Shown here: one piece after another, positions 1-13,200 of the stretch
Layout: every line of letters begins with the position of its first letter
How positions within the stretch are numbered: position 1 is the stretch's first letter
Assembly: GCA_963920665.1 (NCBI GenBank)
Contig: OY987265.1
Span: 36,523,001-36,587,000 of the forward strand
Length of the DNA: 64,000 nt
Direction of reading: 5' to 3'
Source: Straminergon stramineum
Lineage: Eukaryota; Streptophyta; Bryopsida; Hypnales; Calliergonaceae
Made by a program: the position numbers and the translations under genes
Notes under the pieces: generated by a model
Databases searched by the model: none
What the model was told of the DNA's origin: nothing
The model's input: only the letters and a program-made list of their open reading frames with translations

Positions 1-596
1 TGTTGATATTGACATGGTGTAATTTACATTGATGTTATGTAGGAGTTCAACTCATTGATTTTACAAAGATGAAATTGTGGTTTGATTCCACAATTGAAAT
101 TGTGATATGGCTTCTGAATACTAAAATTGAATAGCATCATGGATAAGGGAATGGAAATCAAAATCCTTGAACATGGTATGCATCAAAAGTACTTGAAACT
201 TTAGTATAAGAAAATTTGGTAGAATTAGAGTTTAATGAAGAAGTTTTCATTTTTAATATTTTCATGGTCTTTTTGTAATCATGCTCTCAATGTCATAGAT
301 GTCACCCATGTGCTGTGATTTGAATCATCTTTTATTGGTTACATGATCCAAATTTATGATACACTTGATGAAATAAAGTTACATATTTATGATTTAGAGT
401 TAGATTGGTGCACTCTAATACCAAACTACTTGAAATATCCATGTACATAAAGTTGTAATAGCCATAAAAGGTCTATGTTTTTGTTTTAGTTTGCAAGTCT
501 TGAAAAGTACCAAATTAATGAAATATATAAATTTTAATGAAATTGACACTTTGAAATAACTTATATGTTGGTATAATTGTATTTTTTTCGGGTCCA
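1..596. other. AT-rich intergenic tract, no gene seen
   Basis: No convincing reading frame, RNA gene or repeat boundary is visible. The one long minus-strand reading frame here (415-873) has no recognisable motif and overlaps the better-supported plus-strand coding remnant that begins near 597. Confidence 0.6.
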
Positions 597-3523
597 ATGA
601 AGTGGGGTTTATGCAAGAAGGTAGCCATGGGTGATGAATGTGGTTGTCAAGAGTTTGAAGCATGTCACTTTGACCCTTTACTTTGTGGATGCTGTGACTG
701 TCACAAACATTATCATGTGAGGATGAGTAGTGCAATTGATGAGTTTGGAGTATGTCAAAAGAAGTTGCAAGGGCAACTTTATTGTTGTTAAAGTTTTCTA
801 GCCTCTTTAGATAGTGAAAAGGTGTGCTTGTGTTGTAAACATCACCAAAATTTTCATAAGAAGCAATCTGCAATCATCTCTTCAATTGTTTATTCTCAAA
901 CAGAAAGTAATGGCCTCATTGATTTGAGTAGCCTTACATCACCTCTACAAGATTCCCAGAATAGATGCCAAGGTGTTGGAGATGCTCCAAATTTCCAAAG
1001 AGAAAGTCAACAAAAATCTTTGAAGCAGGTAAAACTTGAATTTTCTGAGAAAGATGAACTACAAGAAGCATCAAATGCTCTTGAGTCATGCATTTTAAAG
1101 GCAAAATATGACAAATCAATGCTACCTTGGCTCTCCAAAAATTGGAAGGAGATGGAAGAAGATCCATTTTTTGGATTTAAAGTAAGAGGCCCATACTATC
1201 TACGAATTAGCAACAAGAACAAGAGCCTTGGAAAGTGGGTGATGTATTGTGTTCCCTGTCAAAATGAAAGGAGTATTAATCCTTCATTCAACCTTTCAAA
1301 TTTGAAGGTTTATTTGTCTCCCAAAGTTAATGGTATTGATTATGTACATGAGAAGAATCTAAAGGTGTATTTTGACAAGTGTGTCAAATTGGAGAAAGAA
1401 ACTCAACAACAAAAAGAGAAGGACAATGCACTTTTGAAGAGGAGAGAAGTATGGGTCCAAAATTGTGCTTCACAAGGTTAGAATCTTTACAATCTTATAT
1501 TATTTACTGTACTATTTTAATCCTTCTATTCCTCATTCTATTTCTTGATTTTTATATATTTCTACTTACATCTTTGATTTATTTATTACATGCCGTGGTT
1601 GAGATTATTTGATATACAAAATAATAACTTTGTCTTTTGATACAAGCATTATTTTAGATAAATGGAAAGTTATGTAAATGACATAATTAATTGAAGCATC
1701 ATATTCATTGTTTATAATAGTGGTACTTTGTATTTTATTGCATAGAACTTTGAAGCCTTAGTTTACCATATTATAGTGTATTTAACTTGACAATTTCAAA
1801 CTGTAGATTGAATTTATTTCTATAAATGTTGTCTCTTTTGGTGGTAGGTGCTGAATTTATTGACAAAAATTCATGGCGATGCACAATTTGCAACTTTAAA
1901 GGCACTTTTGGGGTTTTGGATACTGTTGGACAACATATGAGAGGGAATGCACATGTTTTAGCAATGAAGAACAAAATTGTAGTTGGGGGATCTAGCAATC
2001 AGTTGACAATCCAAGCATCTCTAGCAAAAGGTATATCAATAGGTAAAATTGAATACCCTCCTTCATATGTGCCAAAACCTATAGACATTCCTAGGGACAA
2101 ATTGAATTTGTATTGTATGCAAAATGTGTGTCATGGAATTTATACTTATTTCTTGAAATTGGGAGATGATACGGTTGATATTCATCCTTTAATTACATGA
2201 TCTAAAAAATGGAAAATATTGGTATTTTGAACCTAACTACAAACGTAATATTATGAATTCAAAAGGTGAAGTTGTACTTATTGAGGGAACTTTTTGTCAC
2301 ATTGAATGTGATTTAATATTTGTGACAAATGTTCTATGATTCCCAACTTCATTGACTTTTGTATGCGAGCAAAGCGATTGAAATCTATGGTAGTGCCAAA
2401 GGGTGAGCGAGTTTGTAAATTAGGTGTTAGAATGGAGATTTTGCAAAAGAATGAGCTCATTGCAATAGTTAAGGAATGGGAGAGGAGATGCCAACTTGCA
2501 AATGATCATGTATTTCTTTTAAATATAGCTTTTACAAGGGCAACAAAAAACAAAGACTATTTTTCAATAAAACTTCAGTCTACTTTGGTTGAAGGCTCAC
2601 TTCTTGAAATTGTGGAGTTATTTAGGAGAACATTTGATAGCCATCTTGTTTTGCTGAATTTACTTATTGATGTTGTGAAAAATCTCCTTTCAATGGATAA
2701 AGCAAGTGGTAAGGGCAATGGAAAACGTTACCATTCTAGTACTATTAAGTTGTTTGAAGTTGTGCAAAATTTTGGAGGCTCTGCAACTCACTTTTTTTTG
2801 AGTGAAAATTTAGGAGGACCAACTCTCAACACAACTAGATCAAAATTTTGCAGGGAAGGATTTTTGTACAATATTGGTATCAATGAAGGTACACTTTCTC
2901 ACATAGCTTCAATTTTGAAATCATGCAAGCAAAAGCTTGGGATTTTTGGGCCAATTCCCTTTGAATGTAGTGAAGATGAAACAAAATGTGTAGAACTTGA
3001 AACATGGAATAGAAGGTTGGATGTAATTGATGGTTTTTGTAGCTTTGAAGAATCATTAGAACATCCAAATCATGAATGTAGTTTTGACCTTCAACCTTCA
3101 TCATCTACTTGGAGTAGTATTTCAAATGTTTTTAAAAATTTACGAGTTGGTTGTATGTGTCGGGTTTTGGTTGCTAATCCACTAGTAGCAGGTATGCCGA
3201 GGTTAATATATTGTTTGTTGAGTATATGTAATAAGTTTAAACATTTGCACGTGCAAAAGCAATAGCAATTGATACGAAAATATCACAAAAAATATCTTGA
3301 AAAAGATGTAGGACCTCTATGGGGTCATGCATCAGATGGTGATAGTAGGCGCAAGAAATTGATGCTAGAAAGCATCTCTAGGGGAATATATGGCGTAAAA
3401 ACTAATGGATTCTTAATGTGTGCTGAAATTGTTGATGATGCTCTAGTTTTAATGATGCAAGATCTTTTACATGTTGGAAAGAAGCTTCGCAATCCATTAC
3501 TTTCAACAGGAAAAGTCTTGTTT

Positions 3524-4890
3524 TGTCGTGCCCCTTAGTAACACTTACCACCTTAAGTTCACCTTCTAGTGCTTTTCCAAACACTTAATTCTTTCGTGAC
3601 ACCAAGGGTCATGCTCTCCTAACATTGCACATGCCAAACACCTACAATGTTAGGTTCAAACTAATAATGGGGTTCCCCATTCCTCCATGACTTCCAACAC
3701 TTCCATTCCTCCATGACTTCCAACACTTCCATTCCTCCATGACTTCCAACACTTCTATTCCTCCATGACTTCCAATACTTCCATTCCAACACTTAACTCC
3801 CACAAGACACTGAGCATGTCATTTGATGATATGGGGTGGAACTTCCATTGATGTCCAAGCACTTGGTGGAGTCACTACTCCCCATCGGTGCTAACTGCCA
3901 TTGAATGGGACCCAACTCACTACTAGGCCCAACCCAACTCATTTCAGGACTCACCAAATAGGACTCACACCATGGCTTAGTGTGGAGTGGAATACCACCT
4001 AACCAGTATCAAGGAGTGCACAAGCATTCTATAATAATACACAAGTGGTGGTGAGGCTTCAACACTAACCTCACCACCTAGGGCCACTTTAGCTCACCAT
4101 GGCATTATCTGGAAGCGAAGAGGGAGACCACCCTCCTCATAGTACTCTCTGCAGGATTCGGCAACACACACACACACACAATACTAGAGGTCACTAGGAA
4201 CCCTCAAGATGCTCCCCATCTTGGAAGATCACCCAATTCCAAAGGCTTTCCCCAAACCCGAACCCCCAAAGACTCCCGATCTTTCCGTCGGGATAAATTT
4301 TATCTCAAAGCTCCAAATCCCAAGTATGAGCCAGTTTTCGTGATCTACATTTTCCGTAGATCACCATAAACTATTCAATTTCCTCAATAAGACAAGTATT
4401 GAGGAAATTATGGCCCTCCAAAGGTACAAGTCCCTCGGAAGGTGTAGTTCTCCGAGACTCCACCCTCTTTGGATGCCCATAACTTTTAGCTCACAGCTCA
4501 TCTCCTCATGAGCCTTAACATTCTAGAAAGCTTGTCTCCTTATCTTTCCAATGATATATGGCATGACCTATTTGTCTCAAATTATTCCTCCCAAAACTTA
4601 TTTCCCACATCCCCATGCCTCGGGACACTACCAATTTTGAGGAGTCATAACTTTTGACTCCCAACTCGGATTCTTGCGTTCTTTGAACCCATGGACGCGT
4701 CTTCTCAGAAGATTTTAAAGAATGTGTGACACGCCCCCTAATTCATTTAGATCAAATCTCGACAACGCTCTGATCGCTCAAGACTCCTAGTCCCCTTCAC
4801 CCCATTTCTTGCAAGGCTTGGAGAGTCACCTCAACGTCCCCCTTGCTCACCAAGGTGGCACGAGCACACCTTTTGATGAGGGTCGTGACA
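3524..4890. mobile_element. Solo LTR of an LTR retrotransposon, 1367 bp
   Basis: The segment starts TGTCGTG and ends GTCGTGACA, giving the usual TG...CA ends with short inverted termini (TGTCGTG versus TGTCACGAC). It is flanked by a perfect 5-bp direct repeat, TGTTT (3519-3523 and 4891-4895), as expected from retroviral-type integration. Removing it and one TGTTT rejoins the interrupted transposase-like reading frame across the gap. There is no internal gag/pol sequence or second LTR, so this is a solo LTR left by recombination. The family is not determined. Confidence 0.82.
3678..3790. repeat. 26-bp tandem repeat, about 4.3 copies, inside the solo LTR
   Basis: The unit CATTCCTCCATGACTTCCAA plus CACTTC recurs at 3678, 3704, 3730 and 3756 with one or two changes, followed by a partial copy. 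It lies inside the LTR and presumably arose there by replication slippage. Confidence 0.9.
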
Positions 4891-6609
4891 TGTTTTGGAG
4901 TAAGTATATAGCAAGTAAGAATCACCTACTATTGGTTTATCATTATTTTTCAAAGCAACAACATGATTTATAAGAAGATGATATAAATGTTAAAGATAAA
5001 CAAAACTTTCCTACTGTTCAACACATTTCGTTTCCTAAGGTAAGAAGATGTCTAGAAGAACTAGATAAAGGTATTATTGTTGAAGGTGAGAAGATTCAAG
5101 AACATGTAAAAGGAACAATTTTGCATCTCGAAGTTATTTGGTCTTTTTTAGAAGTTTTTGATGGAAGAGGAACCTTGTTAGAGAAGGTGAAGTTGTCTTC
5201 TTCTGTGGTGCATATGATTTATTTTGAAACAAAATACATCCGCCATGTAAAAATATAAACACTTTTTGAAAGATAATTGGTTGACTAGGGAATCCATTAT
5301 AGATTGTTTGATATCATGTCATTCTGCAGTTCTACACATCATGATGATGCGTGATTTGTTTCCTCAGTTGCCTGTTGCCTTAGACAAAGTGGGTTTAGAT
5401 TGTTGTGAAGATTTTTTCTCATTACTTGGTCAACATGTTAAAAACAAACGTAATTTTTGTATTAGAGAAGTAGTGGAGCACACATCACATATAGGTAGAA
5501 TTGAACAAATCAAATTTGATGAAGATGGTCCCTTGTTTATGGAATCAAGACAACGCAAAAATATTTGGTGGGATGGAAATCGATCATGTTGTTCTTCTAA
5601 CCTTGCCGATTATGAATCTGTTTCTAATGAGGCTTTACAAGAAGCTTGGTAAAATGGTTTTGTTGAAGCTCAAATACGAGTAATGGATGTTGAAATGAAA
5701 GATGTAGTTTCTGCAACAGGTAAGTGGGTTAAACCTTGGCCTTCATCTTTTTGAGAGTCACTAAATATTGTAGAACAATGTGCTATAGAAGTGGATGATG
5801 AAACTAATGAAGTGGTGATTAATAATGTCCAAGTGAATGAATCAAATTTTGAAATCTGCACACTTGTTGTTGACAATTTGGTGAATGAGGTTGATGTGTT
5901 AATGAGAAGTTCTATCTTAGACATTGAACGACAAAATCAAATGAGTGGAAGTTCTTTATACCTTAAAGATGATGAAGCTTGTAATCCATGTATTGTATCA
6001 TCAATTGTTGATGTGTCAAGAAAGGGTCCAGTGTTTAAAATGAGACTTATTATAGAGCTTAATGTACATTTACCATCTAAATTGCCATTAGATAGGTTGT
6101 GCCGAGTACAATATAGAAGTTCAGCTACAAATTCATCTTTGTCAAAAGGTGCTGAGGAGGTTGAGGAAGTAGGCTTGTTTGATGATGTTGCCATCATCAT
6201 GGAAGAAGGTAAGAAGTTGACATGGTATATTGCTCGTATGTAGAAAATTGTAAAATGAATGGATAAAGGAGGATTAATTGATTATGTGAGACCGGTTTGT
6301 TTGAATGAAAAAGGTATAAAAAATTTACCAAAGTATTATAAACAAATCGAGGGTCTTCAATATTCATATGGCGGTTATAGTGGCCATGAGGTTGATTTTG
6401 TTGATTTGAATCATGTCATTTGCTTGATTGATTTGAAAAGAAATGTAGATTTAGAGAATTTTCTACTGGCACAAGAAGACAAGTTATCTTTAGACAATCA
6501 CTTGAAGAATGAGAAGATGAGAAGAAGCAACTCTAGGAAGAGGTCTACAAATGTTGGAACAATGTTTCAATGTCAAGAAGCTATTACATCTGTTGGAATA
6601 GTGATTTAG

Positions 6610-8399
6610 CCTTCAAGAGTTGCGCCGCCTATGGGATCAACACTAATGTCACAAGTTGATGTAATACGAAGTGGAAGACATGCTACTAGATTTGTACAAT
6701 TCTAGACAAGGTATTGAAATTTATTAGAAATCTCAGCCCTAGCTCCCCATTGTAAAAGCTTTATTGAAAGCTCTTTTAACGTTATAATAAATTATAAAAT
6801 TGGAAGTATTCAGCTTTTTTGGCTCTTTTCAAAACAATCCCCCCTGCATATTATACAAGAGTTGCCCCCTCGGGCTTGTAACGATTAAAGACAAGCTCAT
6901 GAATCATCACTTAAACGATAGACATAAACTTGTAAAAATCGTGCTAGGAAGAGCTAGGCCTACTAAGGCTGTGGCAATAAGTGCACCAGCCTCTTGTACA
7001 TAGAACTATCAATGAATCCCATTTCCTCTTAAATGATACTTACTGACTCCTCAACGAAGGTGTCTCTTCTTTTAACACATTGGTTTCTTGTTGATAAGAT
7101 ACATACTCCCCACAACAACGTCCCTTATTCATTACAATTGCATCCTAAATCTACACACATAGCATTTCAACTTAATCTTGGACAAGTGTTGTTACATGAT
7201 GCAATTATTAGAAGAGAAGGATTTGAGTACAGATACCTTGATTAGATTTGATTGTTCTATGATTCCACCTTTGCTTCAAGTAGTGCACATTTGTCTATAG
7301 GAAGAATTAGGGCTTTGGGTTGGAAACAAATTGCAAGTACTAAGAGTTGATTGTAATTAAACTGATTGGCCAATAGGTGGCTAATAGATGGCAAATTATA
7401 GAATTAATAGTAAAGTCATCCCTTGTTTTTCCACCTTGTATTTTTACTTTGGTGTCCCCAAATTTTGTATACATGAAAATTTAGTAACAAGTTCATTCTC
7501 TTCTCTAGTAAGGAAATTTCACCTAAGGAAACTCAAATCTTCAACCAAATCAACCATTGGAATTACACATCAAGACATAGAGATGTATGAACACGATTCA
7601 AATGATTGATGACTTATTTCATCTTGTTTTGTTTTTTCTCATCTTCAAGAAATGAGTGCCATTGATAGTTAGTTCAATGGAGCACATTGGGACATTAAAT
7701 AGGCTAACGGGAGTCACGTTAGGGAATCATTGAAGAATTGTATTCCCCCAACTTGTTGAAGAATCTTGTGCTCGTCCAAGCGGGTGAGTTAGTAAGGCGG
7801 CTTCCCCCAACTTACTTAACTTCACTGTGACTCCCCTAATGAGGGACCTAGCTTCCACATTCCTCAAACGGAAACTCTGCTGTGATGTTTCCCCTCCTAA
7901 TCGCACAAGGAACCAGAATAGTAAGCCCTCTGTAGTTCGGTTAAGAATTCGTCCGGTGGTCTTGGAAAACTTGCACTAGCCTCGCCCCAGGAGGAATTCA
8001 AGCGGGTTGTTGGGACAGAGCAATTTCGGCCTTCTACTTAGTGCGGCAAAAAGTAAAGGCTGGGAAGCCCTGGAGAATCACACCCGCCGATCGATTTTGA
8101 AGGCAAAAGAATCATAATTTATTGCATTATTGGTTGCACTGTCCACCATATACAGGTGACAAACGTGTTCATGAATCGTCACTAAACTATAGAACGACAT
8201 CAACTGGCGAAAATCATATTACCAAGAGCTGGTGCTGTTACAATCCGTGCAGCTCGTGTATAAAGAACTATCAATGAATCAAATTCATTTCCCTTCAACT
8301 ACACGTACTAATTTCCATCACTACGGCACTATCAACCTGCCATGAATGCGACATTTCAATGCCACCGCCAATTCCGAAGAATACGTGCGTGTTTCCTTC
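6610..8399. other. Gene-free tract with two diverged copies of a ~200-bp repeat
   Basis: The only clear structure is a diverged direct repeat. About 6830-7030 and 8140-8295 share an ordered set of blocks, including CATGAATC.TCACT.AA, a variant of ACCAAGAGCTGG, and AGAACTATCAATGAATC followed by ATTTCC. The stretch between copies (7690-8100) is richer in GC and has no open frame; it may be remains of a retroelement. A motif like the start of the first copy (ATACAAGAGTTGC) also occurs near 16400, so the repeat is dispersed. No protein-coding function is recognised here. Confidence 0.55.
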
Positions 8400-9658
8400 T
8401 CAGCCCCAGTAACGAGGAGTTCCGTTCTTCAAATCCTTCACAGTAGCGGCATTCACACCGAACGACCGCTCAATCACAGCAATGGTGATATTCGGCACGA
8501 AGATCTGGTTGGACGCGAACAAGAATCCAGGGTTCTGCGACGTCAGCGTGTTGAACGCGATGGCGGTTTCGTTCCCCACGTTGAGCTGGAAGTGCATGCT
8601 GGCTTTCGGGAAGATGGTGAAGTCGCCGACTTCGAGAACGGAGGCGAACAGCTGGTTGTCGTCGCTGATGAAGCCTGTGTAGATGGAGCCTTTCAAGACG
8701 AAGAGAGTCTCCGAGGCGCGAGGGTGGGTGTGGAGGGGGGTGACGCCGCCAATCTCGAAGTCGAGACGGGCGTGGCTGAGGCCCAACGTGTTGAGGCCGG
8801 GCAATTCTTGCGCGGAGGCCAGGTCGGCGGTGGCTCCCGTCTGGGACACGGAGGTCGGCTCCGCTGCGGGGAAGCACAGCACAGAGTCAGCCAATCCACG
8901 AATCCGAGCATGTACAGTAGTCCAGCGCATTCATGCACGGAGAATCCATAACAGGAGAGGGATCCAGAAATTCCAAAGACCGAGCATGTTCCATTGTGCA
9001 TCCCAGGAATTTCACAACTTGAGTCAGATTGAATAGAGCTTGAAATTCCGAGGTTTTACTATGGCCTCGCTATTTGGAGTTCTCGAGCATAAGTAATACC
9101 CCGTGGAAATCGATCATAGAAAACGCTACACATGCAGGAATCTGTAAGCGCTACCTTACAACAAACTGTGAACACTACTCCTTAGACAGCATAAGATCGA
9201 AGCACCAGACTCATAAGATCGAACATCTCACAATCCTTGTAAAACTTTACCACCAGCAGCGCACGCAGTACAACCAACTCACAATTTTCAATTCAGGGGA
9301 TTTACTCTACTCACGGTTCAACCAGAACCTTGCAACTTGTGAATTGAAGTACCCATTTCCCGAGCTAGCTCCATGGGATCGATGGATGGCTAGATTCCAT
9401 TCCATTGTCCTCACCAAGACTGACTCAAGGACTGTGAATTTGAAGTGGAGCTAGCTTACAAGCTTTGCGGAATCCGGTGAACGTGAAGTCCTTGGCGGTG
9501 ACAGTGTCTCGGGCCTTGCACGGGAGCCCATTCACCAACACCTTGGACGTCAGATCCGCCACGCAGTAGTCCTGCAGAGGGTCGGGATCCGCAGCATTCG
9601 CAACCTGCAGTGCGCCCAGAAATGCGCAGGCGATCACAAGCCAGAACATGGTGGCCAT
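8400..9658 (-). CDS. Germin-like protein (secreted cupin), two exons
   Basis: Exon 1 is 9658-9460 and exon 2 is 8863-8400; they join in phase (199 + 464 nt) to give 220 residues, the usual germin length. The intron (596 bp) starts GTAAGC and ends CCCCGCAG. Residues 1-23 form a hydrophobic signal peptide ending ANAA; the mature part begins DPDPLQDYC and has the two N-terminal cysteines of germins (C32, C47). Germin box 1 (GGVTPLHTHPRASE) supplies metal ligands H111, H113 and E118; box 2 (GDFTIFPKASMHFQLN) supplies H157. Germin-like proteins are apoplastic manganese cupins, some with oxalate oxidase or superoxide dismutase activity; the activity of this one cannot be told from sequence. The start at 9658 is chosen because it opens the signal peptide; no ATG precedes it in frame close by. 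The gene appears intact. Confidence 0.95.
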
Positions 9659-9821
9659 AGCTTGTAGCACAGTTGCAATTGAAGCAATTCTACGAATGCC
9701 AAATTGGGAAACTGCGATCGATCGAAGAGCTAGCTTCAGTTCGTACTTCGTAGTAGTGCACAGTATACTGGCTCGATGTTGTGAATGACCAAGGTTTGGT
9801 TAATTGTGGCTGGATGATGAG

Positions 9822-9830
9822 CTATTTATT
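9822..9830 (-). promoter_or_regulatory. Possible TATA box of the germin-like gene
   Basis: On the minus strand the sequence reads AATAAATAG about 165 bases upstream of the germin-like start codon, which would leave a 5' leader of roughly 130 bases. It sits at the edge of a miniature element remnant. There is no transcript evidence. Confidence 0.35.
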
Positions 9831-9889
9831 CCCCATGGAAGCTAGGTTCTGTTTCTCATCAGCTAGCATTAAACCGAGGCATCTCGGAG

Positions 9890-10239
9890 CTGCAGTAGGT
9901 TCCAGGACATGAAACTGTATTGACTGCCCGAAAATTGTACCGAATGGCGTCCCAGTCCTGGCTCCTTGCTTTACACTCCATAGTCGGAAATTTTTATTTT
10001 GGAAAAAAATGATTTTTTCAAATCTGTTCAGACTGCCCGAGTTGAGAAAAAAATTGCATATTAGGCCATAACTTTTGACTAATATTGCCAAATGGCCTAA
10101 AATTTAGTGCACATGAAAGATATTCCTCGTCGACACCTTCTATTAAAAGTTGGGTCCAAAACATGGAAATCTCTAGTCACACATACCTGCCCTAAAAATT
10201 ATGTTGCCCCAAAACACACCTTGGTCCTTTAGGGGTTAA
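9890..10239 (-). mobile_element. TTAA-bounded miniature element, one end only, upstream of the germin-like gene
   Basis: The right end reads GGTCCTTTAGGGG followed by TTAA (10236-10239). Read on the minus strand, the first ~230 bases match, block by block, the element at 32551: TTAACCCCTAAAGGACCA, then GGGCA.GTATGTGTG, AGATTTCCAT, TTTTAATAGAAGGTG and AATATCTTTCAT. The opposite end was not found; the element is probably truncated near 9890, close to the germin-like promoter. Confidence 0.7.
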
Positions 10240-13200
10240 ATGAAAATTGAGTTATTAATATAGAAAATCAAAAAAAGTACATAATTATTATAACAAACAT
10301 TAGATAAAGAATAATATGTTCATTCATTTCTATTTTAAATTATGAATTATAAGAAAGGCATATATTAATATTTGATACTATATGATTTTACTACACAATA
10401 ACTTTCCATGCCTCTTTTTGTATATCTTCACTTGTCCTTTCAAACTACTCTATTTGGGATATCATGTATTTACTATCAAAACTCCTTGGGTGATTGCAAG
10501 AAACATTGGTTGATTTTGTAGTAGTTTTATAGTTTTTATGTATCTTTTGGGAGTACTTTTAAATTTTTAAATTTATTTTTTAAAATAAAAAAATTATAGC
10601 CAACCTATATACCTTTAAGAAGATGGTCATTCCCAAGAGGAAAAGCATGGGAAAATTCTCTAAGTAGGAGAACTAGAAAGTGCAAAATCTCAAGAAAATC
10701 GGTACTTCGACATCTGAATTTGTAAAAATTAGGAAAAATAATTTATGAAGAAATGAAAAATTGGCACAAATTGATGGTGATGAAATTTCACTAAAAGAAT
10801 GAGTTGGAAACATCTTCAATATTTATAAGTGTGAGCACTAGAAAGCCTTACTTGCATGAATGTGAAGGACATAATATAATCTATTTTTTAGGTGAACCTA
10901 TTACAGAAAACCATGGCCTATTGTGGGAATAAACCACAAAAATTTTAGCTCTATATCATTAATTTTGGTTACACGATGTAGTACTAAAAAACACTAAACT
11001 AAAAAGTGTGATAAATCTGCAAAATAGAATTTTAAAAATAATCATATTTTTAAATTTTTTGGAAAAATAAATAATATTATTAAAATGAAAAAATCCATCT
11101 CCATTAACAAAAATCAAGTTCATTGGGGTTATGCTTTAAAAGTTATAGGAGATGACAAGTCCAACATGTTAAATGAGACATAGAAAAGGATTGGTGTTTC
11201 TTGCAACAACCCCATAGGAATAGAATATGATATTTTTTGAGATGAATATTGCAATATATAATTTGATTTAAAGGGATGTTTAGGATTCTTTTTGGAAAGA
11301 AGCTATATCAATGGTGATTCTAAAGCATATTGCTTCAAAGAAATGTCCAATAGAGGAGGATTATAATCCATAATATGTCCAACCATTTTTTTCCCTTTCA
11401 AATAAATATATTGAATGGATTTAAAGGACATGCAGAATGAGTTTTTCTTGCTTAGATCATGAGTTGTTGTAGATAGAGTAAGAAATTCTAAATTGGATAG
11501 TTCCACAAATTTTGGGTAGATGTTGCCGATTTGGCTCAAAATTTGTTAATTAGGAAGCAAATAGGTCATAATTACATTCAACTTCGAGGTTAATAGTCTA
11601 ATTAGCCAATTGGATTAGAATTGTCGGGTAGTAAGAGGCGAAGTGTGATTTAGTAAATGTCTGTTCAGATTTTCTTTCACGTGATCTTATTCGGTGGCAG
11701 TTGGTTTGTCACTTGGGTTGCCTACTTAGTTTGGAATTCCAATTTGTTTTTTTACCCACTACGAAAAAAGCAAGTGCGAGTCCAGCCACCGAATTGACTA
11801 TTTTGTGTAATGACTTTGTGATTAATATAATTAGAGGATTTAGTTGCCTATTGAATTGTGAGCTTGTTTTGAAGTGTGAGATTTTGTAAAAGTGATGAAT
11901 GTGTAAAATTTTTGTGTTGTGAAAAATGATTGCCTAATTGGAAGTACTGGATTTATTGAGATAGATGCTTTGTTGTGCATGTGTTTAAGTGCAGTTGGAA
12001 TTGTCTTGTGTTTGAGTGTTGATATGTGTGATAAATTGGAATTAATGCAATGGTTTGATTTAGAAGTCTTGTTGTTTAGTGTCGTTGTAGTTTGAGTGAT
12101 TGTTAATTTTTCAATTTGGGTCATGGTTTTCTATTTTGGGATTGTATTACCTATTTTAGGAATTGTTCCCAGTAGCATAGATATCCTACTTGACTGTCTC
12201 CCTTGGAATGAACTTTTTATATTAATAGGATAGTTTCTGAATAGGTCATTATTCTTCTTCAACAATTGCATGTCCCCCCAGCTAAGTTGCTCGTCTCGGC
12301 CATTCTCAAATCAATGGTTGGATTGTACTTTATATTCCCGCTCTTGGCAACTTTCAGTCTACATTATAGAGCTGATTTGAATTGAAAAGTACTTTGTAAC
12401 AAACTCGCAATTATAATTTGCAATGCCACCTTTGCTTGTCCAACTGGTTTCATAACTGGTTTCACACACCACCTGGCCTTTGGGAGTTTACAGTCCATGC
12501 CAATTCTGGAAATTCCTTTATGGAATAATAAAATGGTAGTTTTGTTGATCACAATTAATTACATTTCTACAGATTTTAAGAATACAAGCACCTTCATCGG
12601 GGCTTAAACTCCTAATCTCTTGAAAAAAAATCCACATTTACTTTATTTGTGTGCTAAATATGCATGTTGTAAATATTTGCCTAAAAAGTGGCTTTTTGTT
12701 ATTCATAGCTCAAAATTTATGAATGGTTTGCACATCAAACATTTGAAACTCTTTTCCTGACCTATGGGTGCATCTCATCTCAAAATTTGGGATCAATCTG
12801 ATAAGAACTTATTGTCCTTATTTGTCCTGATGTTGTATTCAATGGAATAAGACAGATCTCCTGTTTTTAACAAAAGGATATAATTAGACAAGTTAGAATT
12901 CTCCGATCTTTGATTAAAAAACATATTTAGGAAGCATATAAGTATAGGTTGTTAAATCTCACAACCATTTTTCTCAAAGGATCCATGTGTGCTTATTATT
13001 GGCATGACAAAAGTAGAGAGTTCAGGAAATCTACCTTAAGACAGTCCTTTCTGTTACCCATATTGAAACTTTACCCGGTTGACTTCGTCGAAAATACGAG
13101 TTGCCTCTGTTTCGTGCGAGCTGATAAGGCTGAATCTGTCAACCCCCCATTTCATTTTGTCATTGCGGGTTTTGCTGAAGTGCTATGAATTTGCTTCAAA

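Larger units (their letters stand above)
597..6609 (+). pseudogene. Broken transposase-like gene with Cys/His motifs, split by a solo LTR
   Basis: Degenerate multi-segment coding remnant. Segments at 597-1476, 1848-2200, 2336-3265, 3269-3523, 4896-5652, 5791-6243 and 6259-6609 read as one protein once a few stops and frame breaks are allowed. The first part has paired Cys/His motifs (CGCCDCHKHYH near 690 and CLCCKHHQNFH near 825, same frame, one stop between). An intron with intact signals (CAAG|GTTAGA at 1477; TAG| ending at 1847) leads into a zinc finger of pattern C-x2-C-x14-H-x5-H. Later parts carry GHASDGDSRRKK (about 3330) and a conserved-looking block around CHSAVLHIMMMRD and DCCEDFFSLLGQH (5310-5440). 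The zinc finger followed by a large domain and the repeat-rich setting suggest a DNA-transposon protein, but I cannot place its superfamily. It cannot be functional as it stands: stops, frame breaks and a 1.37-kb LTR insertion. Confidence 0.55.

Noticed and set aside
8346..9036. Plus-strand open frames across the germin-like exon 2
   Set aside because: Low-complexity frames that mirror the GC-rich germin coding strand; no motifs.
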